Numbered from the stretch's first letter, positions 35,576 through 44,504 are shown. The stretch: DNA of 54,060 bases from Metabacillus rhizolycopersici (GCF_020075705.1 NZ_JAIQUM010000038.1:1-54060), one strand, 5' to 3'. The notes: generated by a model from the sequence alone, not told the origin. Program-made: numbers and translations.

Positions 35576-36364
35576 TTATTTATAAAATTCCGGAAGACGG
35601 TCATCGAAAACAGGGATTTGACTTCGAACTTGTTTTACAGTTTCAACGTCGATTGTGGCAGAAATCGAGCCTGCTTGTTCATCAGCTTCTGCGATAATTG
35701 TACCCCAAGGATCAATGATCATTGAATGACCTGCAAATACATTGTTAAGATCAGAGCCCGCACGATTACATGCTACGACATAGCATTGATTTTCAATTGC
35801 TCTACTTGTAAGTAATGTTCTCCAGTGGTTTAGGCGAGGTAATGGCCACTCGGCAACGACAAATAATACCTCTGCTCCTTGTGTAGTATGGGCACGAATC
35901 CATTCTGGAAAACGAATGTCGTAGCAAATAACTCCTGCACTTTTTATTCCTTCAATTTCAAAAAGTCCTTTTTCAGTTCCTGCTGTTAAGTAATGATGTT
36001 CATCCATCAATTTGAATAAATGGAGCTTGCTATACTCATGGACAAATTCGCCTTGTGTATTAAAGATGTACATTGTGTTTGTTACGTTATCCGCGGTTTT
36101 CTTAGCGATGGAACCACCGACGATATTAATCTGATATTTCTTTGCTAGACGACTTAGAAATTGCTTTGTTTCCTCACCTTTTTCATCGGCAATTTCATCT
36201 AGTCGAGTGAGGTCATACCCAGTTGTCCAAAGTTCTGGTAAAACGATTATGGTTGATTTTTTATTTTCAACAGTTTGTGCAATTTTTTCCTCTACTTGTT
36301 GATAATTGAATTGCGGATCACCAAATTTAATATCAAGTTGTATGCAAGTAATGACGGGTTGCAT
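35576..36364 (-). CDS. mtnU: MtnU, nitrilase-superfamily omega-amidase-like hydrolase
   Basis: The 262-residue carbon-nitrogen hydrolase has the catalytic triad Glu44 (LPELWTTGY), Lys113 (YSKLHLF) and Cys147 (GVICYDIRFPEW). In methionine salvage it is thought to deamidate the alpha-keto amide left by glutamine-dependent transamination. AAGGTGTG precedes the ATG. It lies upstream of mtnK on the same strand but is separated by the riboswitch. It is divergent from mtnE, so the pair may share a control region. Confidence 0.9.
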   Translation of the reverse strand: MQPVITCIQLDIKFGDPQFNYQQVEEKIAQTVENKKSTIIVLPELWTTGYDLTRLDEIADEKGEETKQFLSRLAKKYQINIVGGSIAKKTADNVTNTMYIFNTQGEFVHEYSKLHLFKLMDEHHYLTAGTEKGLFEIEGIKSAGVICYDIRFPEWIRAHTTQGAEVLFVVAEWPLPRLNHWRTLLTSRAIENQCYVVACNRAGSDLNNVFAGHSMIIDPWGTIIAEADEQAGSISATIDVETVKQVRSQIPVFDDRLPEFYK

Positions 36365-36396
36365 AGAAATTCACACCTTCATTTTATAATTTTTAC

Positions 36397-36425
36397 TTTA
36401 CAAGTTGATTCTAACAATATATGAT
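36397..36425 (+). promoter_or_regulatory. Sigma-A promoter of mtnE
   Basis: TTTACA, 17 bases and TATGAT lie 45 bases before the mtnE start. No S-box is present between this promoter and mtnE. Confidence 0.55.
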
Positions 36426-36469
36426 TTGTGACTAGAATTTCAAGAATTTTTTGAGAAGGTGCTGAAAAA

Positions 36470-37645
36470 ATGAAAATCTTTGAGCAATCACAATTATTAA
36501 ATACATTACCGAAGCAGTTTTTTGCGAATTTAGTTACCAAGGTAAATAAAATTGTTGAACAAGGTCATGATGTAATCAACTTAGGACAAGGCAATCCAGA
36601 TCAGCCTACTCCAAGTCATATCGTAGAGGCGATGCAAAAGGCAGTTGAAAACCCGAAGTTTCATAAATATTCACCATTCCGTGGCCAGCAGTTCCTAAAA
36701 GAAGCGATAGCAACTTTTTATGAAAGAGAATATGGCGTCAAAATTGATGCAAATACAGAAGTGGCGATTTTATTTGGTGGGAAGGCAGGACTGGTTGAAG
36801 TTCCTCAATGTATGTTAAACCCAGGTGATGTTGTCCTCGTTCCCGACCCTGGGTACCCAGATTACTGGTCAGGTGTTGAGCTCGCACGTGCAAAAATGGA
36901 AATGATGCCACTTTTAAGTGAAAATCAATTTTTACCTGACTATAAGAGCTTATCAAAGGACGCTGTCGAAAAAGCTAAGCTAATGTTTATAAACTATCCA
37001 AATAATCCAACTGGTGCGACGGCAACAAAGGAATTCTTCGAGGAGACAGTGGACTTTGCTCAAGAAAATGACATTTGTGTTGTTCATGATTTTGCTTATG
37101 GAGCAATTGGCTTTGATGGAAAACGCCCAATGAGCTTTTTACAAACAGAAGGTGCGAAAGAAATAGGAATCGAAATTTATACCTTCTCGAAAACGTATAA
37201 CATGGCAGGCTGGAGAATTGGATTTGCAATTGGCAATCCATCTGTGATTGAATCTTTAAATCTTTTGCAAGATCATTTGTATGTAAGTGTATTTAGTGCC
37301 ATTCAAGCAGCCGCTGCACATGCATTATTAAGTCCGCAAACATGTGTAGATGAGCTTGTTTCTCTTTACGAATCGCGTCGCAATGTGTTAATTGATGCAT
37401 TCCGTGACATAGGTTGGGATGTAAAAGCACCATCCGGATCATTTTTTGCTTGGCTACCTGTACCGAGCCAGTTTAAATCATCTGAAGATTTTTCAGATTA
37501 TTTATTAGAGAAAGCACATGTTGTTGTTGCACCTGGCAATGGATTTGGTGAATTTGGTGAGGGCTATGTCCGTGTTGGTTTATTAACTTCTGAAGAACGA
37601 CTACAGGAAGCAGCAAAACGTATTAAAACATTAAAATTATTTTGA
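36470..37645 (+). CDS. mtnE: Salvage aminotransferase MtnE
   Basis: The 391-residue class I/II PLP aminotransferase makes methionine from 4-methylthio-2-oxobutanoate, preferably with glutamine. It shows the substrate-site NLGQGNPDQPTP, FINYPNNPTG, the VVHDFAYG Asp/Tyr cofactor contacts, and the PLP lysine K241 in TFSKTYNMAGWRIGF. Length is typical (about 390-400). AGAAGGTG precedes the ATG. Position between mtnU and mtnW supports the mtnE name over a generic aminotransferase. Confidence 0.93.
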   Translation: MKIFEQSQLLNTLPKQFFANLVTKVNKIVEQGHDVINLGQGNPDQPTPSHIVEAMQKAVENPKFHKYSPFRGQQFLKEAIATFYEREYGVKIDANTEVAILFGGKAGLVEVPQCMLNPGDVVLVPDPGYPDYWSGVELARAKMEMMPLLSENQFLPDYKSLSKDAVEKAKLMFINYPNNPTGATATKEFFEETVDFAQENDICVVHDFAYGAIGFDGKRPMSFLQTEGAKEIGIEIYTFSKTYNMAGWRIGFAIGNPSVIESLNLLQDHLYVSVFSAIQAAAAHALLSPQTCVDELVSLYESRRNVLIDAFRDIGWDVKAPSGSFFAWLPVPSQFKSSEDFSDYLLEKAHVVVAPGNGFGEFGEGYVRVGLLTSEERLQEAAKRIKTLKLF

Positions 37646-37659
37646 AATAATTTTAAAAG

Positions 37660-37688
37660 TTGACAGTGAAAAAGGTATCTGTCATAAT
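37660..37688 (+). promoter_or_regulatory. Sigma-A promoter of the mtnWXBD unit
   Basis: TTGACA, 17 bases and CATAAT lie 32 bases before the SAM aptamer, the expected start of the riboswitch transcript. Confidence 0.8.
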
Positions 37689-37719
37689 TTCAACTAATTA
37701 AATCATTCATTATGAACGT

Positions 37720-37840
37720 TTCGTTCTTATCAAGAGCAGGTGGAGGGACTAGCCCTATGAAGCCCGGCAACCGACTTAACCTATTGCGTTTAAGCACGGT
37801 GCTAATTCTTGCAGCATTCGCTGATAGATAAGGAGTTATG
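37720..37840 (+). promoter_or_regulatory. SAM-I (S-box) riboswitch upstream of mtnWXBD
   Basis: Landmarks in order: TTCTTATCAAGAGCAGGTGG, GAGGGACTAGCCC, TATGAAGCCCGGCAACCG, GCACGGTGCTAATTC and CTGATAGATAAGGAG. The aptamer's P3/P4 part is shorter than in the mtnK copy. It controls the terminator at 37864-37899. Confidence 0.95.
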
Positions 37841-37863
37841 CTTGTTTTTTTTTTGCATGGTAT

Positions 37864-37899
37864 GCCCCTTCGATCTATTTGTGTCGGAGGGGCTTTTTG
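37864..37899 (+). terminator. SAM riboswitch terminator (mtnW leader)
   Basis: GCCCCTTCGA pairs with TCGGAGGGGC around a 10-base loop, followed by TTTTTG. Confidence 0.9.
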
Positions 37900-37914
37900 T
37901 TTACTTAGGAAATT

Positions 37915-37974
37915 ATAAAATTCTTGTACTGTGGAGAAGCGCACGCCATCTAGTGCTTGCGCTTTTGTTCTTAC
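37915..37974 (+). repeat. Family-1 repeat tail between riboswitch and mtnW
   Basis: Read on the minus strand it is AAAAGCGCAAGC...GCGTGCGCTTCTCCACAG followed by TACAAGAATTTTAT, the same tail as at 46886-47046 and 47430-47540, but with TTCTCCACA in place of the DnaA-box TTATCCACA. The core hairpin is absent. Confidence 0.7.
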
Positions 37975-38169
37975 TAAAAAGGATTTGTGGCAAGAAAGTG
38001 TAGTGAATTGGTATGTGAATTTGTCAATGGCGGATCACATTCTGATTTTTGGAAAATTCACGAAAAAGTAACAGAATATTAGGCATAATTCGACAATAAT
38101 GATAGAATTAGATGATAAATAAAAAGATTCAGAAAATCTGAAATGTTTTAAGAGAAAGTAGGGTATTAC

Positions 38170-39411
38170 GTGAGTGAGGTTATTGCAACATATCTTGTAC
38201 ATGATGCAAAAGGTGATCTTAATAAAAAGGCTGAAGGTATTGCCTTAGGGCTAACAGTTGGTTCATGGACGGATTTACCGCTGCTTGAGCAAGAACAGTT
38301 AAAGGCCCATAAAGGCAGAGTAGTTGAAGTCAGTCAACTAGAAGATAATGAAAAAACAAATCATTATTTAGGTAAATCGGTTAAAATTGGAAAAATAAAA
38401 ATCGCTTATCCGAGCATAAATTTTAGTCAGGATCTTCCTGCTATTTTAACAACTGTCTTTGGAAAGCTATCACTAGATGGTGAAGTAAAACTAATTGATA
38501 TAGAACTTTCAGAGGAAGTGCAGTCCTTTTTCTCAGGACCTTCATTTGGAGTTTTAGGAATTCGTGAATCAGTAGGAGTATTTGACAGACCTTTATTAAT
38601 GAGCATTTTTAAAGGTGTGATCGGCAGGGATTTAGCCTACTTAAAAGACCAGTTAAAGCAACAGGTTTTAGGTGGTGTAGATTTAGTCAAGGACGATGAA
38701 ATCCTGTTTGAGAATCCGTTAACACCTTTTGAAGACCGTATTTTAGCAGGTAAAGACGTATTGAAAAATGTGTATGAAGAAACTGGGCATAGAGCATTAT
38801 ATGCTGTCAACTTATCTGGAAAAACATTTGAATTAAAGGATAAGGCAAAACGAGCAACAGAGCTCGGAGCGAATGTTTTATTATTCAATGTATTTGCTTA
38901 TGGCCTAGATGTACTTCAAAGTTTAGCTGAAGATTCGGAGATTTCTGTTCCAATTATGGCACATCCAGCAGTTAGTGGTGCATCTACGGCTTCAAGCTTA
39001 TATGGTTTTTCTAGCTCACTTTTATTAGGCAAGCTCTTACGTTTATCTGGGGCGGATTTTTCATTATTTCCGTCACCATATGGAAGTGTAGCGTTAGATC
39101 GTAATGAAGCGATTGGAATTGCAAAAAATTGTCTTAAGAAAGATTCACTGAAGCAATCATTCCCAGTTCCTTCAGCAGGCATTCATCCAGGGCTTGTGCC
39201 ATTGCTTATTCAAGACTTTGGCATTGATTCGGTTATTAATGCAGGGGGCGGAGTTCATGGCCACCCAAATGGAGCCATCGGTGGGGGCAGAGCATTCCGG
39301 GCTGCTATTGATGCCACATTGGCTGGAATCAGTTTAAAACAAGCGGCAGCTTCAGAAGAAAACTTAAAGCTTGCAATTGATTTATGGGGTGCAAAGGAGG
39401 TATACAAGTGA
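38170..39411 (+). CDS. mtnW: Diketo-methylthiopentyl-phosphate enolase MtnW (RuBisCO-like)
   Basis: The 413-residue RuBisCO-like protein enolises 2,3-diketo-5-methylthiopentyl-1-phosphate. The metal-site motif is [10 protein letters not shown] (K174, D176, E177), with the HPAVSGA and [16 protein letters not shown] phosphate-binding loops downstream. Start is a GTG at 38170 with AAAGTAGGG upstream, and the length is typical (about 405-414). It lies 270 bp beyond the riboswitch terminator, with a repeat fragment between. It heads mtnW-X-B, with D after a repeat. Confidence 0.95.
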   Translation: MSEVIATYLVHDAKGDLNKKAEGIALGLTVGSWTDLPLLEQEQLKAHKGRVVEVSQLEDNEKTNHYLGKSVKIGKIKIAYPSINFSQDLPAILTTVFGKLSLDGEVKLIDIELSEEVQSFFSGPSFGVLGIRESVGVFDRPLLMSIFKGVIGRDLAYLKDQLKQQVLGGVDLVKDDEILFENPLTPFEDRILAGKDVLKNVYEETGHRALYAVNLSGKTFELKDKAKRATELGANVLLFNVFAYGLDVLQSLAEDSEISVPIMAHPAVSGASTASSLYGFSSSLLLGKLLRLSGADFSLFPSPYGSVALDRNEAIGIAKNCLKKDSLKQSFPVPSAGIHPGLVPLLIQDFGIDSVINAGGGVHGHPNGAIGGGRAFRAAIDATLAGISLKQAAASEENLKLAIDLWGAKEVYK

Positions 39412-40070
39412 AAAACAAAGCAATCATCTGTGATTTTGATGGAACAATCACTGAGACGGATAATATCATCGCGATCATGAAGAGGTTTGCTCCACCAGAG
39501 TGGGATGCGCTAAAAAATGGCGTATTATCTCAGGGGATTTCGATACAAGAAGGTGTAGGTAAAATGTTTGAATTATTACCTTCGTCATCAAAAAACGAAA
39601 TTGTCGATTATATACTTGATCATGCGCAAATTCGGGCTGGCTTCAAAGATTTTGTTCAATATACAAAAGATAAACAAATACCTCTGTACATAGTTAGTGG
39701 GGGCATCGATTTTTTTGTATACCCACTTCTTGAAGGATTAATTGATGAGGAGCAAATTTATTGTAACAAAGCAGACTTCTCAAATGAGATGATCAAAATT
39801 GAATGGCCTCATAGCTGTGATGAAAATTGTGATAATCATTGTGGCTGCTGTAAGCCATCTTTAATTAGACAATTGACAACAGAAGACCAGGCTAAAATTG
39901 TGATAGGTGATTCGATTACAGATTTACAAGCAGCAAAACTTGCAGACTTCGTCATTGCAAGAGACTTACTTTTAGAAAAAAGTAAAGAATTACATCTGCC
40001 ACATAAACCATTTACAACTTTTTACGACGTAATTGAAGTGTTGGATCGTTTAGAGGAGGTGCGTGCATGA
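39408..40070 (+). CDS. mtnX: HAD phosphatase MtnX
   Basis: The 220-residue 2-hydroxy-3-keto-5-methylthiopentenyl-1-phosphate phosphatase opens with the HAD nucleophile motif ICDFDGTIT (D9, D11), then [10 protein letters not shown] (motif II) and [19 protein letters not shown] (motifs III-IV). A Cys-rich stretch, [12 protein letters not shown], at about 146-157 suits a metal-binding loop. The GTG at 39408 overlaps the mtnW stop and has AGGAGG upstream. The frame from 39384 is longer but lacks a ribosome site. Confidence 0.94.
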   Translation: MKNKAIICDFDGTITETDNIIAIMKRFAPPEWDALKNGVLSQGISIQEGVGKMFELLPSSSKNEIVDYILDHAQIRAGFKDFVQYTKDKQIPLYIVSGGIDFFVYPLLEGLIDEEQIYCNKADFSNEMIKIEWPHSCDENCDNHCGCCKPSLIRQLTTEDQAKIVIGDSITDLQAAKLADFVIARDLLLEKSKELHLPHKPFTTFYDVIEVLDRLEEVRA

Positions 40071-40714
40071 GCTTAAAGGATACGAGATGGGAAGAGCTTG
40101 CAGATATTAAACGAGTGTTAGCAAGAAGAGACTGGTTTCCAGGCACGAGTGGAAACTTGGCGATAAAAGTTGATGATCAGCCCCTGAGTTTTCTTGTAAC
40201 CGCGAGTGGGAAGGATAAAACGAAGGAAACAAATGAGGATTTTTTACTCGTTGACGGTCAAGGTAAGCCAGTTGGAGACACTCACTTAAAGCCTTCGGAT
40301 GAAACCCTTCTTCACAAAGAAATTTATAATAAAACAAATGCAGGATGCAGCTTACACGTTCATACCGTTGATAATAATGTGATTTCTGAATTATATGGGG
40401 ACAAAGGTAGTATTACCTTCAAAGGTCAAGAAATCATTAAAGCGTGTGGATTATGGGAAGAAGATGCTGAATTAACCATTCCGATTATTTATAATCATGC
40501 ACATATTCCTACATTAGCAACTGAATTCGGTGAGTTTGTGAAAGAAGATGCAGGTGCAGTTTTGATAAGAAACCACGGAATCACAGTGTGGGGAAGAACT
40601 GCATTAGAAGCAAAAAAATACTTAGAAGCATGTGAATTTTTATTTTCATATCATTTAAAGCTTTTATCTTTTAAGGCGATAAAAAACAATCTATCCCGCA
40701 TTAACGGGCAGTAA
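40067..40714 (+). CDS. mtnB: Methylthioribulose-1-phosphate dehydratase MtnB
   Basis: The 215-residue class II aldolase-like zinc enzyme dehydrates methylthioribulose-1-phosphate. [11 protein letters not shown] is the phosphate loop, E85 or a neighbour the catalytic residue, and zinc ligands are H97, H99 and H170 ([18 protein letters not shown]). The start overlaps mtnX by four bases. The last codons and the TAA stop (SRINGQ) lie inside the left end of a family-2 repeat, so the C-terminus is probably repeat-derived. Confidence 0.94.
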   Translation: MSLKDTRWEELADIKRVLARRDWFPGTSGNLAIKVDDQPLSFLVTASGKDKTKETNEDFLLVDGQGKPVGDTHLKPSDETLLHKEIYNKTNAGCSLHVHTVDNNVISELYGDKGSITFKGQEIIKACGLWEEDAELTIPIIYNHAHIPTLATEFGEFVKEDAGAVLIRNHGITVWGRTALEAKKYLEACEFLFSYHLKLLSFKAIKNNLSRINGQ

Positions 40715-40830
40715 TCCCCCTACCTCTCACCTTGAGGTAATCAAAGAAGCGAGGGTGAGGGATAACTGCCCGTAAAAGCCCGATAAGTCTCGCTAACCAA
40801 CAGTGCACTGTTGGAAGTCTTGCTTTATAA
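40691..40830 (+). repeat. Family-2 interspersed palindromic repeat, best copy
   Basis: It starts TATCCCGCATTAACGGGCAG and ends TTGGAAGTCTTGCTTTATAA. Inside, ACGGGCAGTAATCCCCCTAC pairs in part with GAGGGATAACTGCCCGT, and CCAACAGTGCACTGTTGG forms a perfect small palindrome (40796-40813). It separates mtnB from mtnD and includes the mtnB stop codon. Confidence 0.8.
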
Positions 40831-40897
40831 TATCAGATGAACATACTTCAATCTGATTCATTTAAATAAAAATTATTTATATGGAGGAGAAGATAAA

Positions 40898-41440
40898 ATG
40901 GCAGTAATTAAAGTTAGAAATACGAAAGAAGTCATTGAAGGTCATGATAATGTGCTAAGTTTTTTAGAAAAACAAGGTGTTCTTTATGAGCATTGGGATA
41001 TGAGTAAACTTCCTGAAGGTTTGAGAGAAAAGTTTGACCTAAATGATCAAGAAAAAGAAGAAATTTTGTCTACTTTTAAAGAAGACATTGAGGAATTAGC
41101 GGGAAGAAGAGGCTATAAAACATGGGATGTCATCACGTTATCAGATGCTACGCCCAATCTTGATGAACTACTTAAGAAGTTCGAGAATGTTCACGTTCAT
41201 ACGGAAGATGAAGTACGTGCAATCGCTGCTGGTCATGGTATTTTTATCATCAAGGGCGATGAGCAAACAGGCTATTTTGATGTTGAACTTGAAGCTGGTG
41301 ATGTGATTTCTGTACCAGAAGGCAACCCGCATTTCTTCACGTTGATGGAAGATCGTAAAGTTGTAGCTGTTCGTTTATTTATTGAAACAGAAGGATGGGT
41401 TGCACATCCTTATCAAGAAAAAGATGAAGTAAATCAATAA
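40898..41440 (+). CDS. mtnD: Acireductone dioxygenase MtnD
   Basis: The 180-residue cupin enzyme oxidises acireductone to the keto acid precursor of methionine (Fe form) or an off-pathway product (Ni form). Metal ligands are H99, H101, E105 and H145 (ENVHVHTEDEVRAIAAG and GNPHFF). Length is standard (about 178-181). GGAGGAGAAG precedes the ATG. It follows mtnB after a repeat of 140 bp and is probably cotranscribed. Confidence 0.95.
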   Translation: MAVIKVRNTKEVIEGHDNVLSFLEKQGVLYEHWDMSKLPEGLREKFDLNDQEKEEILSTFKEDIEELAGRRGYKTWDVITLSDATPNLDELLKKFENVHVHTEDEVRAIAAGHGIFIIKGDEQTGYFDVELEAGDVISVPEGNPHFFTLMEDRKVVAVRLFIETEGWVAHPYQEKDEVNQ

Positions 41441-41447
41441 AGGGAAA

Positions 41448-41485
41448 AGCGTAGAAATTCTATTTGATTTCTACGCTGTTCTTTT
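41448..41485. terminator. Terminator after mtnD
   Basis: AGCGTAGAAAT pairs perfectly with ATTTCTACGCT, followed by GTTCTTTT. It lies between convergent genes. Confidence 0.8.
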
Positions 41486-41533
41486 GGAATCGAAGTAAGT
41501 AGAAAAGCACAATACTAACTTGCGTATGATGGA

Positions 41534-42301
41534 CTATTGTAAATCGGTTACATCTTTTGAAATAAATAATTCGGATAATGTGACAGTTTTGGCTTTTTGT
41601 ATAACCAATGGTACATATTGTTTTAATACAGAGGCAGTTTTTTCTCCAGCAACGCCTACATGTCCAATGGCAATAATCTCATTATCAACTTCAATTTTAT
41701 TCATTAGTAAATTTGCCTGCTTAATAATATGCTTTGTAGTATATTGTTCGTCAAAGAAAAGCTCGTTTTCTAAATAAGGAACTTGTAATTCTTTTGCAAG
41801 AGTGGCTACAACACTTTTGCTCGTCGTTTTACTGTCTAAATAGTACAAGCCTCTTTCTTTACACACTTCTAAAATAATTCTCATCACTCGTTCGTCTGCT
41901 GTTATTTTCGAGCCCATATGATTATTCATTCCTACAGCATGTGGAACAGCATCGATGGCTTCATTTACACGCTTTCTCACTTCATCATCCGTTAAATCAG
42001 AAGTGATTGCACCTGGTCCTAACCAGCTCTTCTTTCCATGTAACGGTTCCATAGGGAGGTGAACAATGATCTCATGGCCTTTCTTGTGGGCAAGTGTTGC
42101 ATCTTTTTCCGTGGTCGGGAGAAATGGCATCACAGCAATTGTAAGTTGAAGGGGCAACGATAAAATTTCTTCTGTTCCTTTCATACCGTTACCAAAATCA
42201 TCAATAACGATAGCAACCTGTTTTTGTTTGGTGTTTGTTCCATGAGCAGTATATGGAACAAAAGCTAAAAGAACGACGCTGAACAATAGGAGCATTCTCA
42301 T
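41534..42301 (-). CDS. Exported divergent polysaccharide deacetylase-like protein (YibQ family)
   Basis: The 255-residue protein has a signal peptide (about 1-22, ending TAHG) and the YibQ/divergent polysaccharide deacetylase domain: VAIVIDDFGNG, LTIAVMPFLP, GHEIIVHLPMEP, VGMNNHMGSKIT and YYLDSKTTSKSV. The Asp-Asp and His positions suit a carbohydrate esterase-4 type metal site, but activity is unproven. It should work outside the membrane on the wall. GGGAGG precedes the ATG. Confidence 0.88.
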   Translation of the reverse strand: MRMLLLFSVVLLAFVPYTAHGTNTKQKQVAIVIDDFGNGMKGTEEILSLPLQLTIAVMPFLPTTEKDATLAHKKGHEIIVHLPMEPLHGKKSWLGPGAITSDLTDDEVRKRVNEAIDAVPHAVGMNNHMGSKITADERVMRIILEVCKERGLYYLDSKTTSKSVVATLAKELQVPYLENELFFDEQYTTKHIIKQANLLMNKIEVDNEIIAIGHVGVAGEKTASVLKQYVPLVIQKAKTVTLSELFISKDVTDLQ

Positions 42302-42857
42302 CTATATTTCCTCCCTTATCTTTATTGTGAATACGAGCTGAACAATTCTCCATTTTACCATTCAGTAATTGCTTAAATTCTAATATGTGGATTGGAAAAA
42401 ATCTTAGTGAATGAAGGAATGAACGGTAATTGTTTAATAAGTCTAGCTGTCAGTAACAAGTCGCGACTCCTTACTATTAGAAGTTGAACTATATTTTAAC
42501 CAACAAATGAAAAATCATGTGTTGAACTATTACTATCACAAGTGGGCAATGATATTCCGAACGCTATTGTTAGTAGGGAAGCAAAGTAATGAAGGTGGTG
42601 GATGGTTCGTTTTTTCTTACTAGTAGTTAGAACGAGGGCTCGCATGTGAATGAAAATAGATAGGTAGAATCTTTGGAGTGCCAAAAGTAATTTATCAATT
42701 GCATTCTGTTCTAAAAAATGTCAAATTTAGCTTTGAGAAGTTTGTCTAAAATTGCGAAACTATTTACAAACATAGAAAAATCTGTAATACTTCACAAGTA
42801 AGTTGATAATTTGTTTAGTTGACGAACGATTTGCCGAATAACTAGGAGGGGGACTCG
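42302..42857. other. Intergenic region between the deacetylase-like gene and spo0E
   Basis: A faint family-2-like stretch lies at about 42437-42487 (ATAAGTCTAGCTGTCAGTAAC, then AGTCGCGACTCC). Otherwise the 555 bp hold only the two 0A-box-like heptamers before spo0E. A 62-codon minus-strand frame at 42496-42684 looks like chance. Confidence 0.4.
42820..42838. promoter_or_regulatory. Two tandem 0A-box-like heptamers upstream of spo0E
   Basis: TGACGAA (42820-42826) and TGCCGAA (42832-42838) both fit the Spo0A box TGNCGAA in the same orientation, 20 to 38 bases before the spo0E start. The heptamer is short, so chance is possible. Confidence 0.3.
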
Positions 42858-43121
42858 ATGAACCGCGATCGATTAAAAGCTAAGCTTCTTGAAAAGATTA
42901 ATAACAGAAGAGAAGAAATGATTATAACAGCTAACAGAGAAGGTTATACAAGTGAAAGTGTTATAAAGTGTAGTCAGGAATTAGATATCCTTTTAAATAA
43001 ATATCAACAATTATTGTTAGAAGAGGAACAGCAGGCAGGACGATTTCATGGTTTAGTCTTTTCGATAAATATGTGGGCGCATACAGACAGTTATTTCGAA
43101 CAAATATTAGAGAAGCAATGA
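42858..43121 (+). CDS. spo0E: Spo0E-family aspartyl-phosphate phosphatase
   Basis: The 87-residue helical-hairpin protein carries the signature SQELD (39-43) in VIKCSQELDILLNKYQ. Such proteins dephosphorylate Spo0A~P and delay sporulation. It has a C-terminal extension (about 55-87) like B. subtilis Spo0E and unlike the shorter YisI/YnzD. It also sits between the mtn genes and motAB as spo0E does, hence the symbol. AGGAGGGGG precedes the ATG. Confidence 0.85.
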   Translation: MNRDRLKAKLLEKINNRREEMIITANREGYTSESVIKCSQELDILLNKYQQLLLEEEQQAGRFHGLVFSINMWAHTDSYFEQILEKQ

Positions 43122-43251
43122 CGAATGATCCACCATAGTGCACAATTATTTGAAGGAAATAGCCACACCTTTTAACTTGCTTATTTTACTAAAAAATTCT
43201 TTTCTTGTGGATAAGCGTTCGTTAACAAGCTTCAGTACCTTTCCAAAAAGT

Positions 43252-43308
43252 CATAAGACGCTCAATAATTGGAGAAGAACGATTCCTTCAATTATTGAGC
43301 GTCTTATG
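43252..43308. repeat. Perfect 20-bp inverted repeat related to the family-1 core
   Basis: CATAAGACGCTCAATAATTG (43252-43271) and its exact complement (43289-43308) enclose a 17-base loop. The outer CATAAG/CTTATG and the loop style resemble the central hairpin of family-1 repeats, but with changed arms and no outer GCGC arms. No T-run follows; it may still terminate spo0E or the ZIP gene. Confidence 0.7.
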
Positions 43309-43344
43309 AACAGCCTATGTTTGATCCGCTTCCACCATTGTTCT

Positions 43345-44076
43345 TTAAAAACTATTAATTAAAATAACCATAAATAGAATGCCAATAATAAAAGAATACG
43401 TAGCATTTCCTTCATTACCATCACCATGGCTCTCGGGTATAAGCTCCTTGTAGATGATAAAGAGCATCGCACCTGCAGCAAATGACAATCCGTACGGTAT
43501 AAGAAAATCGATAAAACTTGTTAAATAATAACCAAGCAAGGATGCAACAATTTCTACTGCACCTGTTGCTGTTGCAATTAAAAATGCTTTACCTTTGCCA
43601 ATGTTCTGGTTGATTAAAAATAATGCAACTAAGAAACCTTCCGGCGCATTTTGTAATCCAATTGCAAATGCAATTAAATTTCCAGTATCATTTACAGTTG
43701 ATGCATAGCTTACACCAACTGATAATCCCTCAGGAATATTATGTAGTGTAATGGCTGCAATAATTAGCATCGCTTTTTCGTCAAATTGTATTCCACTTAT
43801 TGAATGTTCTAAATCGATGTGTGGGATGACCTTTTCTAACGATGTTAAGGTGAGAACACCTAATATTAAGCCAACTGAAACTTCAATTATTCCCCCGTAA
43901 TTTAATGCTTCAGGAATTAGCCCCAACATAGCGGCAGTCATCATAATCCCAGCCGTAAAGGCTAAAAGAATATCGCGCCATCTGTGAGTAATTGATCCCT
44001 GTAATAATAGGATCGGAAGCGCTCCTAGTCCTGTTGCCAACGCAGATAAAATACTACCTAATAAAACTCCAGACAT
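43345..44076 (-). CDS. ZIP-family divalent metal transporter
   Basis: The 243-residue protein has about eight helices and the ZIP helix-IV motif LHNIPEGLSVGVSY (H112, E116) and helix-V LQNAPEGFLVAL, where the usual His is Gln. This is the ZupT-like class importing Zn2+ or other divalent metals. AAAGGAG precedes the ATG. It is divergent from mhqR with about 460 bp between. Regulation is not evident, since no clear Zur box was found. Confidence 0.88.
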   Translation of the reverse strand: MSGVLLGSILSALATGLGALPILLLQGSITHRWRDILLAFTAGIMMTAAMLGLIPEALNYGGIIEVSVGLILGVLTLTSLEKVIPHIDLEHSISGIQFDEKAMLIIAAITLHNIPEGLSVGVSYASTVNDTGNLIAFAIGLQNAPEGFLVALFLINQNIGKGKAFLIATATGAVEIVASLLGYYLTSFIDFLIPYGLSFAAGAMLFIIYKELIPESHGDGNEGNATYSFIIGILFMVILINSF

Positions 44077-44461
44077 GTTAGCTTACTCCTTTAAAATGAA
44101 GATATCTCTCGGATGAAATTTAGAAATTTTGAACGGAAAAATTTACACATAATAATAAATATTATAACGTAAATAGTCTAAAAAGAAACTAAAGGACTAA
44201 GTTCTATACAATATTTTTCATACAAAAGTGAAGAAAGCGATTCATACATGTTATTTTAAAATAGATTGCCTGACTGCATTTCTGTATAATTCAAGTGTGG
44301 ATGCTACTTAACTTTAGATAAACGTCACCAATAATAGAATAATATCTCACGCATAGCCAAACATGGAGTACGGCATACCAATAATGATGAAACTGTCTTT
44401 ATTTTCATGAGAGTAAAATCCTCTTAGGAAGAAGTTTGACGATATTCCATCCTGTAGAAGG
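44077..44461. other. Intergenic region between the ZIP gene and mhqR
   Basis: I see no gene or known repeat here. The part next to the ZIP gene is AT-rich (AATAATAAATATTATAACG at 44150-44168) and probably holds its promoter. Confidence 0.4.
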
Positions 44462-44490
44462 TTGACTTTTTGATAGTCTTGTTCTAATAT
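44462..44490 (+). promoter_or_regulatory. Sigma-A promoter of mhqR
   Basis: TTGACT, a 17-base spacer and TAATAT lie 49 bases before the mhqR start. Confidence 0.7.
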
Positions 44491-44504
44491 AAGTTTAATA
44501 AAAT

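Noticed and set aside
42496..42684. 62-codon minus-strand frame upstream of spo0E
   Set aside because: No ribosome site, unusual composition, and it overlaps the spo0E control region.
43138..43362. 74-codon plus-strand frame after spo0E
   Set aside because: It spans the perfect inverted repeat, has no ribosome site and overlaps the end of the ZIP gene.
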